From positions 620,001 to 684,000 of the forward strand of contig BCHU01000011.1 of NCBI GenBank assembly GCA_001599715.1: a stretch of 64,000 bases of DNA, written 5' to 3'. The notes beneath the pieces were generated by a model. It did not search any database and had not been told where the DNA came from. It saw nothing but the letters and a program-made list of their open reading frames with translations. A program made the translations under genes and the position numbers. Positions 1 through 13,682 of the stretch are shown in pieces (position 1 is the stretch's first letter; every line of letters starts with the position of its first letter). The stretch comes from Phaeotremella fagi. Its lineage: Eukaryota; Basidiomycota; Tremellomycetes; Tremellales; Phaeotremellaceae.

Positions 1-40
1 AAAGAATTAGCACCTCAGTCTAAGCTCTCCATTGTCAGTC

Positions 41-1604
41 TTACCAGTCATTGATATCGAACGAGATTGTACATCCAAAAGTTTCAGTTCCTATTTCACC
101 AACCAAGTATTCTTTGATTCTCTCCAGCGACCAGCGTTTGGTGATACTAGCACTGATACCAGCCTTTTTCAATGTACCAACAAAAGTGTTTAAAGTAGAT
201 TCAATTTTCTGAGTTATATCTAGGTAGTGCAACAATTGAAGACTCGGTGTGGTGATTAGACTCTTTCGTGTCACTTTGAATCCCAAAAGCCGCTTTTTAC
301 GTTGTCGTTGGAGTTGAAGTAAAGACAGTCTAGCAGATGATAGAACTAGATCACAAAGTGGTGAACCAGGTGATGGGCTTCGTGAATCAACCTAAGAGTT
401 AGAGTATTTTTTTTTAAGACTCACTAGCTCGTAAACCACTTCATTAAAAGCCACCGATTGTCCTTCAACAACTGCACCCAGACGTACCCCTTCAGCACGA
501 ATCTGTCTGTCAGTTCATATGCTCAACATTCGACCAACCTCATTGAACAGATCTTCATCAAAAGCTTCCATTTGAACAGTCTCCATCAACCCATTAATCC
601 CTTTACCCTCGGCTTCCATAGTCGATGATTCATCCCCAATAGAAACTTTTAGCCTCATAAACGTTCTAGCACCAAACGTCAACGCATCCTTTTGAGGATC
701 TAAATCGAAAGCAGCTAAACTTCGAGAACGGATAGTAACAGGAGCTAAACGGTCAATTGAATAAATCATCCGGAACTCACCTTCATCAGTTGCGTAAGGA
801 ATCACAACATCTTGAGCTTTCTCTCCAGTCTTTCCAAAGTCTGGTTTAGGTATCAAAGCCCACTGCTTTCTACCTTCTTTTAACGATTTCACTCCATGCC
901 AGAATTTCTCTCCTCCCAACGCCATCTCTCGTAATTCATCCACTGCAGCGTCGATCAGTGCTGAACAATCATCCAACGCTTGCTGTTTGGCCGCCAAGGC
1001 TACTTCCAAATCATAAACTTGAGCTTCGGTTTTACGTGTCGGTCTGATACTAGGTGTTGTACTGAACGTCCCAGAGGGGAGGATAGGTGGATCATCTGTT
1101 TTGATGATTGTTGGGATATCATCTTTGGGTTTGTTTTTTATTTTCTTTGGTGGGAGGTTGGGGTCGGCTGGTGGTTGGATACTGGTCCCTGTTGATAAAC
1201 TCAATGTTTTTGCTAATTCTAAAGCGAACCAGAGTTCGTTTCGAGCGTTGCTAGTTGAAGAGTTAGAAATTGGAAACTGATAAAACAAGAGTTCACGCAC
1301 TTCAACTGATCGTAGACTTCCAAACGCATCGCCTCCATATCTGTACCTTCAACAACCTCTTCATTTTTATCTTCTATGAATTCACTATCCTCAGTAAGAT
1401 CTAATAATCCATTGGGATATTCATTCCATATCCTTTCCAAATCATCTGTTAACTTTGCATTCGGAGATTTCCTGTCATCAGCTTTGTTTGTCGCATCACT
1501 TACTTCTCTTCATACGTCAGAGTACCATCTAACTCGACTGTCTGCAATTTCCTTTGACTCGATGTAAGGTCGAGCACATAAGGATCTATTGATAACGAAG
1601 TCAT
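41..1604 (-). CDS. MED17: Mediator complex subunit 17 (Med17/Srb4)
   Basis: Head-module scaffold subunit of the RNA polymerase II Mediator, acting in the nucleus. The spliced product is about 480 residues. The middle carries the Med17 core pattern: a helix rich in Leu/Ala followed by ALGGEKFWHGVKSL, then RKQWALIPKPDFG and a block resembling the family 'KWRL...DLGY' region. I read five exons; the first starts at an ATG giving MTSLSIDPYVLDL, and introns are about 35-55 bases (for example GTGAGTC...CTTAG near 395-430, and a 34-base one near 490-525). The last exon ends with TFGCTISFDINDW. Its start lies 170 bases from the divergent CSF1 start, so the two probably share a promoter. Family call is from remembered Med17 motifs; exon joins are by eye. 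Confidence 0.75.
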
Positions 1605-1774
1605 TGGATGATGATAATTTGAACAAAATTGAAAGATGTAAATCGGAGTAATTGTTGGTGGTGTTGTGGTGCCTTAAATAGGAGTTGTTGTTACCGTATC
1701 GCACTGAACATCATCATTCATCTTCATCATCCACAAACACCTCTTATATCCATAACTGTCATCAATGATCTAAC

Positions 1775-4700
1775 ATGTCAGAGGACGCCGTAAATTGGCT
1801 CCTCTTAGCTGAGATCGTCGTCATCGTGATCGTCTCTTCAGCTTTCTTATTTTACTGGAATCGATTATTCGCATCAGTCATCACTTGGTTCATTCGTCTG
1901 ATCACTTGGAGGAGATACAACGCCTACATCAGTATAGGTTCTCTACAGATATCCACTTTAGCTGGTAGAGTGTCTTTCAGAGATGTTGAATATCATTCTA
2001 GTAACATGTCCGTGCGAGCTTTGCATGGACATATCACTTGGAGATATTGGAAAGTTCGTGTAAGACAGGAAGCGGATGGTGATAAGAATGGTATGTTTGA
2101 GCATTGTAACGCCAATGCTAACTCATCTAGATCGATTACCATGTCGTATCAGTGTTTATGCTGAAGGTGTCGAAGGTTTCGTCTTCAATCGTACACCGGC
2201 TTATGACGCTATTGTTGAGAGAATGAAGAAACACGAAGAAGAATCAAAATCCGCATCAGATAGTGACTCAGATCAAGCTGAAAAATCCTCAAATCCTATC
2301 GGCCCAGCTCATGATCTCCCATATACTCCCAAACCTATTGTCGAAGAAGAATCTGGTGTGAGCTGGTTTCGTGAAGCTTTACCTTTGGAAATCAGAATCG
2401 AAACTGGATCTTTTGTCTTAGGTAGTGACGCTACTCCGATGGTAGTCATTGGAGATTTCAAAACAGCTCAAGGAGTTGTCAAAGTAACAGAAGTGAGTTC
2501 TTACTGTGAGAGGGCACTTACGTTAGTCTCGTTCCCCATGTGATTATTACAAAATGCTCTTTGCGATGAATTTCAAAGAAGTCAAGTTGTTGATGAGGAC
2601 CAATGCCGATTATTCTGGATCACTACTTGCTCACGGAAAGAAAGCATACGATGAGCTACTGAAGCGAAAGTAGGTAGCGGTGATCCATGACTCTACTTAC
2701 CATAGACCCGATTTATCAAATCAACCTCCATCTGCGCTCTCAATTTTTTCCGGTTTTCGCACTTTAGCACGACAATTCACTTTCTTGGCCGATCCAAAAT
2801 TCTCCTCTCCGCCAGTAGCTGGATTGCAAGATAGACCTTGGAAAGGTCTTGCTAGATATCGCGAAGACGCTTTACCAACTAACCGTCGAGAGGAAAGGGA
2901 ATACGCCAAAGTCACCACCCTCCTTGATTCCCCTTCCGTCGATTTCACCTACTATGCCGATTCTCCTGGTCCAGTTCCTTCAGGTGCATATGATGAGATG
3001 GATGAGATTGGAAATGTCGATCCACCACCTGAATATGGAATGGATATTGTTATTCATGGAGGTATGGTGAAATATGGACCTTGGGCAGATCGACAGCGAG
3101 ACGCTTTGCAGAAAGCTTTTGCTCCTTCAATCTTTTTTGACTCGGATCCCAAACCTAGATTAGTTCCAGGAGATACTCGTCTTCATACCACGATGGTTTT
3201 GAATCTAAATCTATCTGAGGAAACTACTCTAAGAATTCCTACCAGAGAACCATCGAAAGTAGGTTTACTGTATATAGAACATGTGCTAACGACAGGACTG
3301 GGTGTTTGACAATCAAGGTGCTGATGCCGTCAGGCCATATGGTTGGTTGGACGTTAATATCGGTGCAAACTCTTCCATCGTTTACACTCAAGCTCAAATC
3401 GCTACCAAACACGGTTACGATACTATGCTGGCTCTACATCTCGATTCGCTTGCAATCGCTTCCAGTGTCAATTTGGAGACGTTTATTCAAGCCAAAACTT
3501 GTAAAGTAAGTTCAAAATTGATGTCACGCTTATATATAGCTCTCTCTAACGATGCCCACACCTTTACGTTGGGATGCTCAACGAGATTGGGGGTTAGACT
3601 TAACGCTGGATACCCCCGATATCGTACTTCTAAGAGACCACGTCACCTTGATATCTGATCTATCCCGAGATTGGAGTTCAGGTGCGGTTGGAGACTTCCA
3701 CCACTTTGTTCCAAATCATTACAATTTCCGAATATCTCTTCTCAATTATGCTATCCATCTCAACATCAACGACTACAACATCGTGGATCGACCGAAATCT
3801 CGTGATGACAACGCTTTCCTGGATATCCTCGGACCCAGAATGGATGCATATGTTGCAGTCGCTGCTACCCAATATAAACCTGAATTTTCAGTCGTACCTT
3901 TTACGATACAGCTGTCGGATGCAACGGTTGAACTATGTGTACCTAAATGGGATACACATCGGTCTGCAGGATTGGAAGTTGGAAGAATCGGTGATTTAAA
4001 TGTCAAGGGGTCTTATCGATATTATTCATCACCGCGACCTGGTCATGAAGAGGCTTTAACTTTGGATCTTAAGGTATGTTAGTGAACTTGCATTCACTGA
4101 CAATCAGGGCAATCGTGTGGTGTTCAAAGCTCTAGGTTGGGTAATTAGAAGGATGTTTTCCGTTAAAGATAATTATTTTGGATCTTTCACTCAATTCCAA
4201 ACCATGCAAGAGTTTCTTGAGAAATTCGATCATGATCCATTGTCGGTTGGTGATCCTGTTGAAGAGAAATATCGTCCCGGAAGAGTAAGCATGATGAAGT
4301 GGATAATGCTAATGTCAGTCGGACGCTTTCGTTGTTCAAGTCACTATGGATATTCGAGAATCGTTGATTGTCATGTCAGATGCCATTTATAGCTGTGACA
4401 GTGGTCTTGTCATGCCAGTGCCTCAGTTGCAAATGGCTTTGAAATCCTCAGAAGCCGCAATGGGTGAGTCATCAAATCGATCGCAACTGATTGCAGAACT
4501 TTCACTCAACGCTACTCCGACCTATGCTGTCGCAGCAGACCTAGACATGCCATACCGCTCTGGTAAAGCGCCAGCTCCAGATGGCATTTTCATCGAGGGT
4601 ATCCAGCTGAAGGCTAATCGACTTTTTGGACCGCAACCAAGAGCCACCACTTATGTCTGCCTATGGGAACTATCCATTTCAGCCGTCTCAGCATTCCTTA

Positions 4701-7700
4701 CACCCTCTACGATAGCAACTCTATCTGGTGTCAAGACTGCATTCGCGTACACTTTCACTGATATCGAGAATGCTCCTGCCTCGATTTACATTCCCAAGAC
4801 TCCTCCTGATGGTGAGTTTCTTAACGAGACTTTGACTGACGATAGCGACGTTCTTCAAAGTGGCAATCGATAAAGTAGTAGCGGTTCTGGACGCCGAGTC
4901 TTTCACAGCTTCGTTGGACCTACCTGGTATGATGTTCGAAACCAATTCAGTTGCGGGTAGAACATATGGTTCGATGATTGGTCTCCTACTTCCCACCGCG
5001 AATGTGCAGGTCGTACAGAATGAGAAAGTTATAGGTCGGATTGCATTTGGAGCTGCAGTTGACATGTTCAACGCACGTAGCGGTTGGCAGGATAAGGCTT
5101 TCAAACAACAGCTGTTTTTGAAGGAACAAGACGTTTCAAGAAGAGTAGCTTACCTGTACGAAGGTGGGATCGACATGCGGGAAGAGCCCGATGTGAGCGA
5201 CACCGAGTCCAATCCCCCTGCTCCTCGTCAAACCCGGAAAGGAAATTCTGTTGGATCGGAAACGGACTCCTCGTCTTCCGACTCAGAACCTGAAGATATG
5301 GCAGAGGTTCTTGCAACCAAATTTCGACGTTTCTCTCATCAAGGCTTCATTGAGGAAGGATTTACGCCTCATCCTGCTAAATGTCATACGCCTTTGGATA
5401 ACGGGAAATTGGTTCGTATAGACTTGACAAGGATAGAAGTCGATGTCACTCCAGAGATTCTGGGGTTGGACTTCAAGACTGATCCGCGACCCGAATTAGT
5501 TCTAGATTCCCTCCTGGATTACCAGGTTGACGAATTAGAAGCCTCCGTAGCTTCCACTAGGATATTCGACTTCAACATTCCTTCAATTCAGGTCCATGCC
5601 GATCCTTTTGAACTCGCTTTTGATTCTACCTCTGGTACGGTTGTGCGAGCTGCTGATTCTTTGAAGGTTGATATCTCCACCGATGCTCGGGCTTCGTTGT
5701 TAGGATCTGGTGAAATAAGTGTAAGGGAGGTTGAAGGGAAGCTCAATTCTTTCGTCAATGGTCTTCATCTGGTTGTTGTTAAGGATCCGCGTAAACTACA
5801 AGTCCATTCATCGGTTCGCGATATTCAGCTTGATGCTGTTACGTTCAAAGAAGTTTCGCTCTGGAATTTACCCACTCGAAAACCCGACTGCACTCCATCG
5901 CACAAAGTTATTCTCAATTCCATACTCCGAACGGCTATGGAGTCTGGTGTTGCTGCCTCACAGCCACCTTTTACTCATGAAACAGCTTATGGCCTCCACG
6001 TTGATGATGGTAGAAACATCCGCAGGGATATGGGTTGGATGCTGGTTTCTCGATTTAAACACTGGCATAACGTTGGTGGAATCGCTCTACATGATGGTGA
6101 GGAGGAACGTTTGTTCTCGGATCTCGCCAAATTGGAATATCAAGATGATCAGGAGTTGATTCGAAATCTTCCTTTTTTACGAAAAGTTTACGGATCAACC
6201 AAGAAGGATGATAAGCGTGTCAACAACTTTTGCTTCTCTTTCGAATCTTTGGTCGCTCGACATTATGGAAGATCATTGGACACTCGTGAGATTGCTTGTA
6301 GTACCGCAACTATCAAATCATCATCTTTCGGATTGGTTCTCAGTGATACTCAGCGTTTCATCGTGTCTATTGACGATGTTGATATCGATCTAAATAACAG
6401 CATCTTCTCTTTGATTCAGGTGCTGCCAGATAAAGTCGAGTCCAACCCCCAGTCAAAAAGCGAAAAGGATTCACAACCTGTCTCGCTTGTTTTCGATTCA
6501 CATCTAGGTAAAGTCAATGTATCAATGGTAGCAGGAGGTATCCGCAGTCGTACAGGATTAATAGGAGCTTCTACAGCTGGTACAGTCCGAGGAGCCAAAT
6601 TCATCACCTCTTGTGCCATCAATTCCGCCCATATAACATTCCTTCAAATCGATCTCACTGAACGGTTGGTCATTTCTGCCAGTATGAACGGATTCAGAGC
6701 TTTAGCGGATTCTGGACGAAGATCGGCTTCCAAACTACAACTGGTTCTGGGTTTGGATCATTTTGAACTTGATTCAAGACCGCAATTGAAAGCTTTCTAT
6801 GAATTTGGTCAAGAATGGAAGAAATCACAATATCCGTGAGTTGTCTTAGCTGAGCCAAGCTGATTGTAGTTATTATCAACCTACTCTGGAGAAGTTGAAA
6901 CCGAAATCAAAACCACCTTCGTCGTCGTCTGCTTCTTCCAAAACGGTGATACCTTCGGTTGATATCAAAATTACTTCTGGTAAAATCTCTGTTCGTGCAG
7001 CCAAGGAACTATGGATACGATGGGATATTGCCAGTATCTTTCTCGCGGTCAGTGCCAAGAATTTTGGGTTTAGAGCTGCTCCGCAGATAGTTGGTGCTTA
7101 TTCATCGAGGACTCGTAACAAAGATTCTTCCTCATTACGACTTCCGTCTATCAGTGTTATTGGAACGCTTGGCGATGTTATATCTGCTAAGGTCAACTTT
7201 GGGTTCTTCACTGGAATACTTAAACCCGCTGTTTTGGATCGTTTGCTCTCCCTCCATCAGCGTCTTGGTGGAGACGTCACGGAGGTCATTGAATCATTCT
7301 CAACCAAGGATCCGAAACCTAAGACTAAATCACGATTCGATCTGCATGTGGCGGTTGAGGGTATTCGATTTGGTCTTCGCGCGGATGACGTTACGACCAC
7401 TCTGTTATTCGAAGCGCTGGCCCTCGATGGTCACGTCAAAAATACGGACACATTGGAATGGAGAGCTAAAGTGGATCATCTTGGTCTTTCATTGGGTCAC
7501 CTAGAATCATTGTCTGCTGATGCAGAACCTATGCGAAAATCACGTTCAGCTTATATGGTGTTCGATCTTGATATCAACGAATCCCCGGCAGATGGCGCTT
7601 CTCGACTATCGGTTTCGTTAACAAGAGTTCATGCGGTGATGCACATTGCTGCGTTATCAGAACTGGCGGATCTGATCAGAAGTTGGTCTCACGATATTTC

Positions 7701-10640
7701 ATCTTTGAACGAAAGTCGTGCAGCTGAAGTCGCCGAGATCAAACTTCATACCAACAAAGTGATAAAGAAACTGGAAGATAAAGCTGAACCAAGTTGGTTC
7801 TCTTCTAGGTTGTTGACGGTCGAGGTTACTGGATTCGGAATCGCTATACCGCTTACCGAGGGAGCTATTGATTTACAACGAAGTGAAGAAGCTCCTGCAT
7901 TGCTCTATTCCATCAGAGTGATAAGCTTTTCAAATCGTCGTAACGAGACTGCAAGGTTTAGAGTTCAACAAATGGCATTGCAGTTTCTGGAAAAGTGAGT
8001 CGTTCTATGAAGTCTGTACTGACAATCAGATTCGACCAAGGCGTTGTGGAACACTTTACAGGCGAATTTCACCCTTCCAGTAACCGCATGACACTTCCGT
8101 CAATAGATGCCAAGGCACAAATGCTTACTACGCAAGATAAATGGTGTTTCTCCGCCCATTGTTCAGCTACAGATTTCAAATTAGTTCTGACTCCAGATGT
8201 GGCTGATGGAATTTTCCGTCTGGCTGACTTATACCATAAGGGACGTGCAGGATTGGCTGAATTCGAAATGCAGTATCGACCTGAAACTAAAGAGTTGACT
8301 CCTCAATCCCAGAAGATTGTGGTCAGAATGTCGTTCACGTTCAACAGTGGGATCGTTGAGTTACATCGTCCAATTAAAATGCAGAGACGAGGTTGGCACG
8401 ATACTTTCCACCTTCCGACCATCTCACTGTGGATGGACTTTATTGAAGAGGAGAACACGCTTTTGTTTAATGCTGTAAGTAGTGGTATAGTAGATCAGAC
8501 TTGGAACTGACGATATCAGGCTGTACACGAAAGCAGAAACATCCTTCGACCGTCTGTTCTACCGTTCTTTGTGGATATTGTTAGTAGAATCAATCATCGT
8601 GTGAAGCAAGTGCCCCCGGGCACACCACTAGTCCCACCTCCAGTCGCGACGGTTACTACACCCAATAATACAACCACAGAAGTCGTGAAGATCACCACAG
8701 GATTGAGACTACAACTCACCCTCCGAATCGATCGATCAGAATTACGATTGTCCTGCTCGCCAGATTCTGACGCTTATGTCGATCTGAAATGGGAGAGTGG
8801 AGGTTTCCTCGTTAGTACCTTGTTGGGAGGCGAGGACGTGACGACCGTTGCTGGAACGGTCTCAGGAGTGACAGCTTACCTAAGTCATGAATTCGCAGAA
8901 CAAGGTCGAAGTTGTGTCGAAGCAGGTGCTCGTGACATGTCATTCTCTGTTGCCTTGTGCACAGAAAACAAGAAAGGTCTATCGGTCGTCGTCGACACTC
9001 AGATATCGGCTCAATTCCGTCTTGAAGCTTTTTCAGCTTGGCTCATTTTTTCAGCCGTTTGGCTCGATAACGCCCCTAAATTGGATCTACCTATCGCTCA
9101 AGTCAAAAGCGAAGGACCCAAATTGGCAACGGCAGTTTTGATCAGATTAAGGAGTGTCGATTTCGATACGCACATTGCGGTCACTCAAGCAAAATTAGAA
9201 ATGACACCGATCATGGTTAGAACTGTTGCTGATGGGGAGATCACTCAAGTCGATGTCACCATCCAAACCACAAAAATCATTGCTTCCGGTGATATTTCGG
9301 GTGACCTTCAAAGTAACGGATTGACTTTCAAGACTATCCGTCGATCTCGTCGAGCTGGCCCTGCTACTGATCCTACAGTTTTGGACATGGCGATCGAGGG
9401 TGGAGATTTGTATGGAAATCTATTTTTGGGTGATACCAACATTGTCCGATTTCAGTGAGTTCGTAATTTAGGATCTAGCTGACAATAGTCTGGAACCATC
9501 CAAGGTTACTCTTGTGGACGACTGGAAAGCTTTCACTTTGGATCCTACGGCTCAAGTGTTTTTGGCTTTTGCTGTCAAAGCTGGGAATTTCCAAGGAGTT
9601 CTTAGAATGCTGCATATCCCTCGATTGCTCGGTAACGCTTATTCAATCTTTGATATGGTTGACTCACAAAACAAAATTGCTGCACAGCGATCCGAGGCTT
9701 TCAAATCTCGTCAAAGTCGTCGAACAACTGGGCCCTCACAAGTTACTCTGCTATTGAACAAACGAGGGGATACAGTCAAAACCGCTCAGACCATGCGTTT
9801 CGACCTCAGTGGTATTGATATTGGTATATTCAATGAGGATGATGACTCTTCAGCATTCTATCGATTTTTGGTCGGAAAGGTAGAGGCTGATCTAAAACGA
9901 CATCTCATCAAAGGTCTACCTGGTCGCGATCTCAGTCTACTTGTATCATTCGTTCGATGGGAGACAACTGATGGAAGTCGAGGCAAAGCAGCAGAGACGC
10001 GAGATATGACTGCGAAGGAATTGATTGACGTTGCCTCGAAAGGTGGAGTAGAAGTTGCGGTGTTACCTTTGATGGTAAGTTTCCACGTGCGATACTGCTG
10101 ACGGCAGACTCTTACAATGGGCTCAACTGAATCACCGGATCCTCCCACTCTCGATTATGATTTTACACTTGTCTGGGGAGAAACAGATGTGGATGTGGCG
10201 ATTTGGCCCAACTTCTTTGAGAAAGCTTTCAAATCTTTCCAAAACCTGGTCAAAGGTTTGGACGATCAACAACATGCTCGAGCTAGACGATTGGGAATTG
10301 TGAAACCAGAGGTTCACACAGACTTGACTCCGGATTTACTACGATATCAACCAAGAAAAAGTGTTCACCCTGGAGCTTTACCTGTACCAAGACTTAAAAT
10401 TTTGGGTGAAGGGACTGTGGAAGCTGCAAAATTGTTACCTAAACTTACTGAGTTTGTGCACGAACTACCTTCAATGAGTCATCGATTTGTTACTCTGACA
10501 TTGGAGGAAGGGATGGACTTGTGAGATTTCATATAGAATTGCCACTGACATCTAGATTATTAAAATTGTACGAACAACAACTACCGGATGGTGGGCCCAA
10601 TGCGGTTCCATCTCAGGCGGTCCTCGATCCAAGAAAATGA
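1775..10640 (+). CDS. CSF1: Csf1 / BLTP1-type bridge-like lipid transfer protein
   Basis: Very large protein (roughly 2,650 residues, about 17 short introns) of the Csf1/Tweek/BLTP1 family, which forms a long hydrophobic groove that carries phospholipids between the ER and other membranes. The N-terminus MSEDAVNWLLLAEIVVIVIV runs into a single membrane anchor and then the chorein-like start YNAYISIGSLQISTLAGRVS, typical for the family. The rest is a long series of beta-rich repeating-groove segments with no other recognisable domain. Acidic low-complexity linkers occur around 2230-2290 and 5190-5300. The final exon follows an intron at 10522 and ends PNAVPSQAVLDPRK before TGA at 10638. Start chosen at the first ATG with the anchor directly after it. 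In yeast the family is needed for cold growth and GPI-anchor lipid supply; that role here is inference. Confidence 0.85.
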
Positions 10641-10768
10641 AAATGATACCTCGCATATAACATACCGTACATTCATCTATGTATAACAATAATAGTTCTG
10701 GGAAACGACACAGGGGTTACATCGTCATCTTTGTATAAAATCTCCACTGCCAACTTTGTATTCATCGC

Positions 10769-11473
10769 TTAAGCGCTATCGCCTGTTCTATGGGTGGGTG
10801 GGAATTGGACTTCTCCTTTACTACCAAATACCATGATCTGAATGGGAGCAAGTGATTGCTCATCTCGTACATTTAACCAAAGGATAGGGGGTTCGACGGA
10901 GTCACTACTCAAGTTGGATCTCCCAACGAAGTTGGTATCGCCGATTGTATCGCTGGCTATGTCTGAGATATCGAGCGGGGCCAAGTTACTTGTACTGCGG
11001 AAACACTTTCTGTAGCTATCTGCTTGAACCAAAGAATGGAAGTAGTCGATGGTCGCTTCCCAACAAGATGTATGAATGTCTTTCAATGATTTTTTGTTCG
11101 AATCTTCAGAGTGGAATAGGGTTTGACTCTTGAGCGTTTCGTGAATAAAACTTTTGACATTAGCGTCTAACTGACGGAGACGTTTAACGAGCTCCTTGTG
11201 AGTAGATACTTCTGTGAGAAGATGAACATTGGCTTCGACGATCAAAGTACCTTTCGTTGGATCAGTAGAATCAGGTCGTAAGTCGAACCAGGTGTATGGG
11301 ACACAGTTGATGTCGTAGATTGATTCTTCGAACGGTTCGTTGTCGTCAAAATCAATCGAGTCGGGATCTCATGTTGTGTTCGGGTCGAAAGTTGGTTGAG
11401 CACTTGATTCTTCGAGCTCTAGCTGAATGTCGAGGTCGACGTTGGCCAAGGGAGTTGGAGTTTGGGAAGACAT
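10769..11473 (-). CDS. Orphan protein with in-frame TGA or unusual 36-base intron
   Basis: Function not recognised. From ATG at 11473 the frame reads MSSQTPTPLANVDLDIQLEL, then meets TGA at 11371-11369, then continues open with DPDSIDFDDNEPFEES to TAA at 10769 (about 235 codons). A 36-base intron from 11403 (GTGCTC) to 11368 (CATGAG) would remove the stop and keep frame, but donor and branch site are weak compared with neighbouring introns. Otherwise the gene is broken, or the base is a sequence error. The body is acidic N-terminally, then a predicted helical stretch with HKELVKRLRQLDANVKSFI. It is convergent with CSF1 and divergent from another orphan at 11826. Confidence 0.5.
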
Positions 11474-11825
11474 GTTTGTGGAAAATACCGTAGGACGAAG
11501 GTTTTGTTAAACTTTGTTGAACTTTACGATGGATAAAACAAATGTCGTCGGTTAAGATGATTGGGAGTTTTAACAGAACAAGATTGTTTCTTGAGCTATT
11601 GTACTTTTCGTGTATTGTACAGTATTGTACGGTATATACGGCAGTATGCATTGTAACTCAGAAGGACACCGATGGCCATTTCCTTCTTTCGATTTTCCCG
11701 ACTCAAGAAGCATTTTCCTCTGTGTTTTTCTCACCAGAAGACATGACGGGGTTTTCAGACTAGAAGGAGACATATTTGAGTACAGTCCGCCAATTTTCTT
11801 TCAACCTGATCCAATAAAACGAAAC
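11474..11825. promoter_or_regulatory. Divergent intergenic region between two orphan genes
   Basis: 352 bases without a supported gene. It separates two divergently transcribed orphans and presumably holds both promoters. A short repetitive stretch around 11600-11640 alternates tattgtacag/tattgtacgg/tatatacggcag. I see no clear TATA box or factor site. Confidence 0.3.
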
Positions 11826-12347
11826 ATGTCCTCCTCCGGAGATAAGCTCGACCTCACTCAACTAGCCATTGCCACCAACTCTATTCTGAACAGCCTTACA
11901 ACTTCTTTGGCCATTTCAAGTGCTTTAATTGATATCTCATTCACCGCCACTCACGAATATCCCTCAGTCTGGGATGAAAAATGGGAAGAAGGCAAGGCAA
12001 TCCTGGTAGCTTGTCCATCTTATAAACAAGGAGAGGAGGAGGATGATTTTGAAATTTTCACGTTCATGCGTTTTCCAAAACAGAAACCCAAGTTTCATTT
12101 CGAAATTCTTCAATTGGAAGATCTACAACGAGGATTTCACGATGTTCTAATGGAGGCATTAGGAGAAGAAGGGCTTGATTCAATATTTAATGCTTACTCT
12201 GAAAGTGAGGGTGAAGGACATACGTTGGCTACGAGTATGATGAAATGTGTGGTTAGTAAGCTAGAAACTGAAGGACAGATTAGTGGGACCTTTGTCGTTA
12301 TATCTGACTTGTTGACGGGCTTGGTTTTTGAAACTCGTAATTTATGA
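11826..12347 (+). CDS. Orphan protein, 173 aa, intronless
   Basis: Not recognised. A single uninterrupted frame of 173 codons starts at ATG 11826 (MSSSGDKLDLTQLAIATNSI) and stops TGA at 12345. Being intronless is unusual beside intron-dense neighbours. The sequence has an amphipathic N-terminal helix, a beta-rich centre with SVWDEKWEEGKAILVACPSY, and an acidic patch EEEDDFEIF. No signal peptide or membrane segment is visible. It lies between two other unrecognised genes; together the three may be lineage-specific. Coding status rests on length, start context and composition only. Confidence 0.5.
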   Translation: MSSSGDKLDLTQLAIATNSILNSLTTSLAISSALIDISFTATHEYPSVWDEKWEEGKAILVACPSYKQGEEEDDFEIFTFMRFPKQKPKFHFEILQLEDLQRGFHDVLMEALGEEGLDSIFNAYSESEGEGHTLATSMMKCVVSKLETEGQISGTFVVISDLLTGLVFETRNL

Positions 12348-12569
12348 TAATGGAGACAGAGATGATCGGAGAAAGAGCGAGAGTGCCGCTTGAATCTGAT
12401 ACCTTAAACTACGGACAAATACATACTGATTTACAGGAGGTTATTTGCAGTTCCAATTCAACATACCTATCTGTACAGTATAGACATATAGATTCAACTC
12501 GATTAAGCTCTTCTTTCTTCTGCATGACGGAAAACTTCAACAATATTCAACTTCCCCTTTGATCCTTCT

Positions 12570-13554
12570 TCAGAGTCGACTACGAATACTTACCATATCT
12601 ATGGAAGACCCTCCACTCTTCTCGCTGTTCTGTGATTCTATTTCGACACCTTCTAGTGTATTGCAAAGCGAATCCAAAGACATTTTACCCAGGCCTGGAC
12701 GTACATCAAACACATTTTCTAAAGTTGATTCGACGTCTGAATGAATCCTCATCTGTTCTATAGCCATAAACAACTCAACATCCTTCCCGAACATAACGAC
12801 GGTACGTTGTTTTGGATTCCAATCTGGATTATTTGGTAGCCAAGGGGGCTTTTCACTGTTGGCCAACCAGTCGAGATCCTCTTGAAGCTGAGCATCGGAG
12901 ATTAAAGTCGGATGGAGTATCAAAGGAGCCTCACTTTCTGCCTTATTCTTCAAGAGATTCTCCACTTGCATATGATGTTTACCGTGAGACAACCACATTG
13001 ATGTTCTTCTATCTTTTAAACTATTGTTTTGGTTGTTGTTGACTGAATCTTGGAGAGCCTGATAAAATGTTTGAACCGCCTCGTCGTTCGTTTCGATTGG
13101 TGTGAAATAGCAGCCGGTCAAAACACTGAGCCCGTATTGGTGATGTTGAAAACAAGTGAAGGGAGCGTAACCAAAAGAGATTTCAGTTTGTTGGTGGGGT
13201 AGCTCGTTGTAGGATGGGATGACTAGTGGATTGACGAGAGGATGAACTTGAGTGAGAGGTTGCGGTAACGCAATCTCATGTTTGAGTCGGGAATATAGTT
13301 GGGAACCTTGGGTCATGTTATGTTTTGAATCGAGAGTTGACTTTGATAACAAGTTCAGCTGATAACTGGTTATATTGTCTCTCTAAAACCCACTCACTTA
13401 GGAAGTCTACATTGAGGAAGGCATATCTTTGAAAGGTTGATCCGGCGTGAGAATAAGCCTTCCTGCGTACAATTGCAGATCCTTTGCCACTACTCGCAAT
13501 GTTGAAAATGATGCCACTCTCGTACCATTGCCGAGGATCGACCAACTCGGCCAT
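12570..13554 (-). CDS. Orphan protein, about 300 aa
   Basis: Not recognised. Exon 1 starts at ATG 13554 with MAELVDPRQWYESGIIFNIA and ends at a GTGAGT donor near 13401; an acceptor CCCAAG near 13309 restores frame at SQLYSRLKHEIALPQPLTQ. The intron of about 90 bases has a CATAAC branch-like site. The product is soluble-looking with a Pro/His-rich centre (QPLTQVHPLVNPLVIP, PHQQTEISFGYAPFTCFQHH), then DLDWLANSEKPPWLPNNPDW, and ends GGSSIDM plus a short tail. Its start codon is 128 bases from the divergent ABC transporter start. Could be a tremellomycete-specific regulator; there is no domain evidence. Confidence 0.5.
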
Positions 13555-13682
13555 CTACCTTTACAGAAGGACGAAATGAAACAACTGTTGATGGGTTCCA
13601 AGCATTGTTCATCATCCACTTCTAAAATATATTACTATAATACAATACATCGTAGACTGTATCTTGTCTTCCATGTAATAGT

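Noticed and set aside
11352..11651. Minus frame of 99 codons overlapping the orphan gene start
   Set aside because: Antisense or out of frame to the better-supported orphan; no motif.
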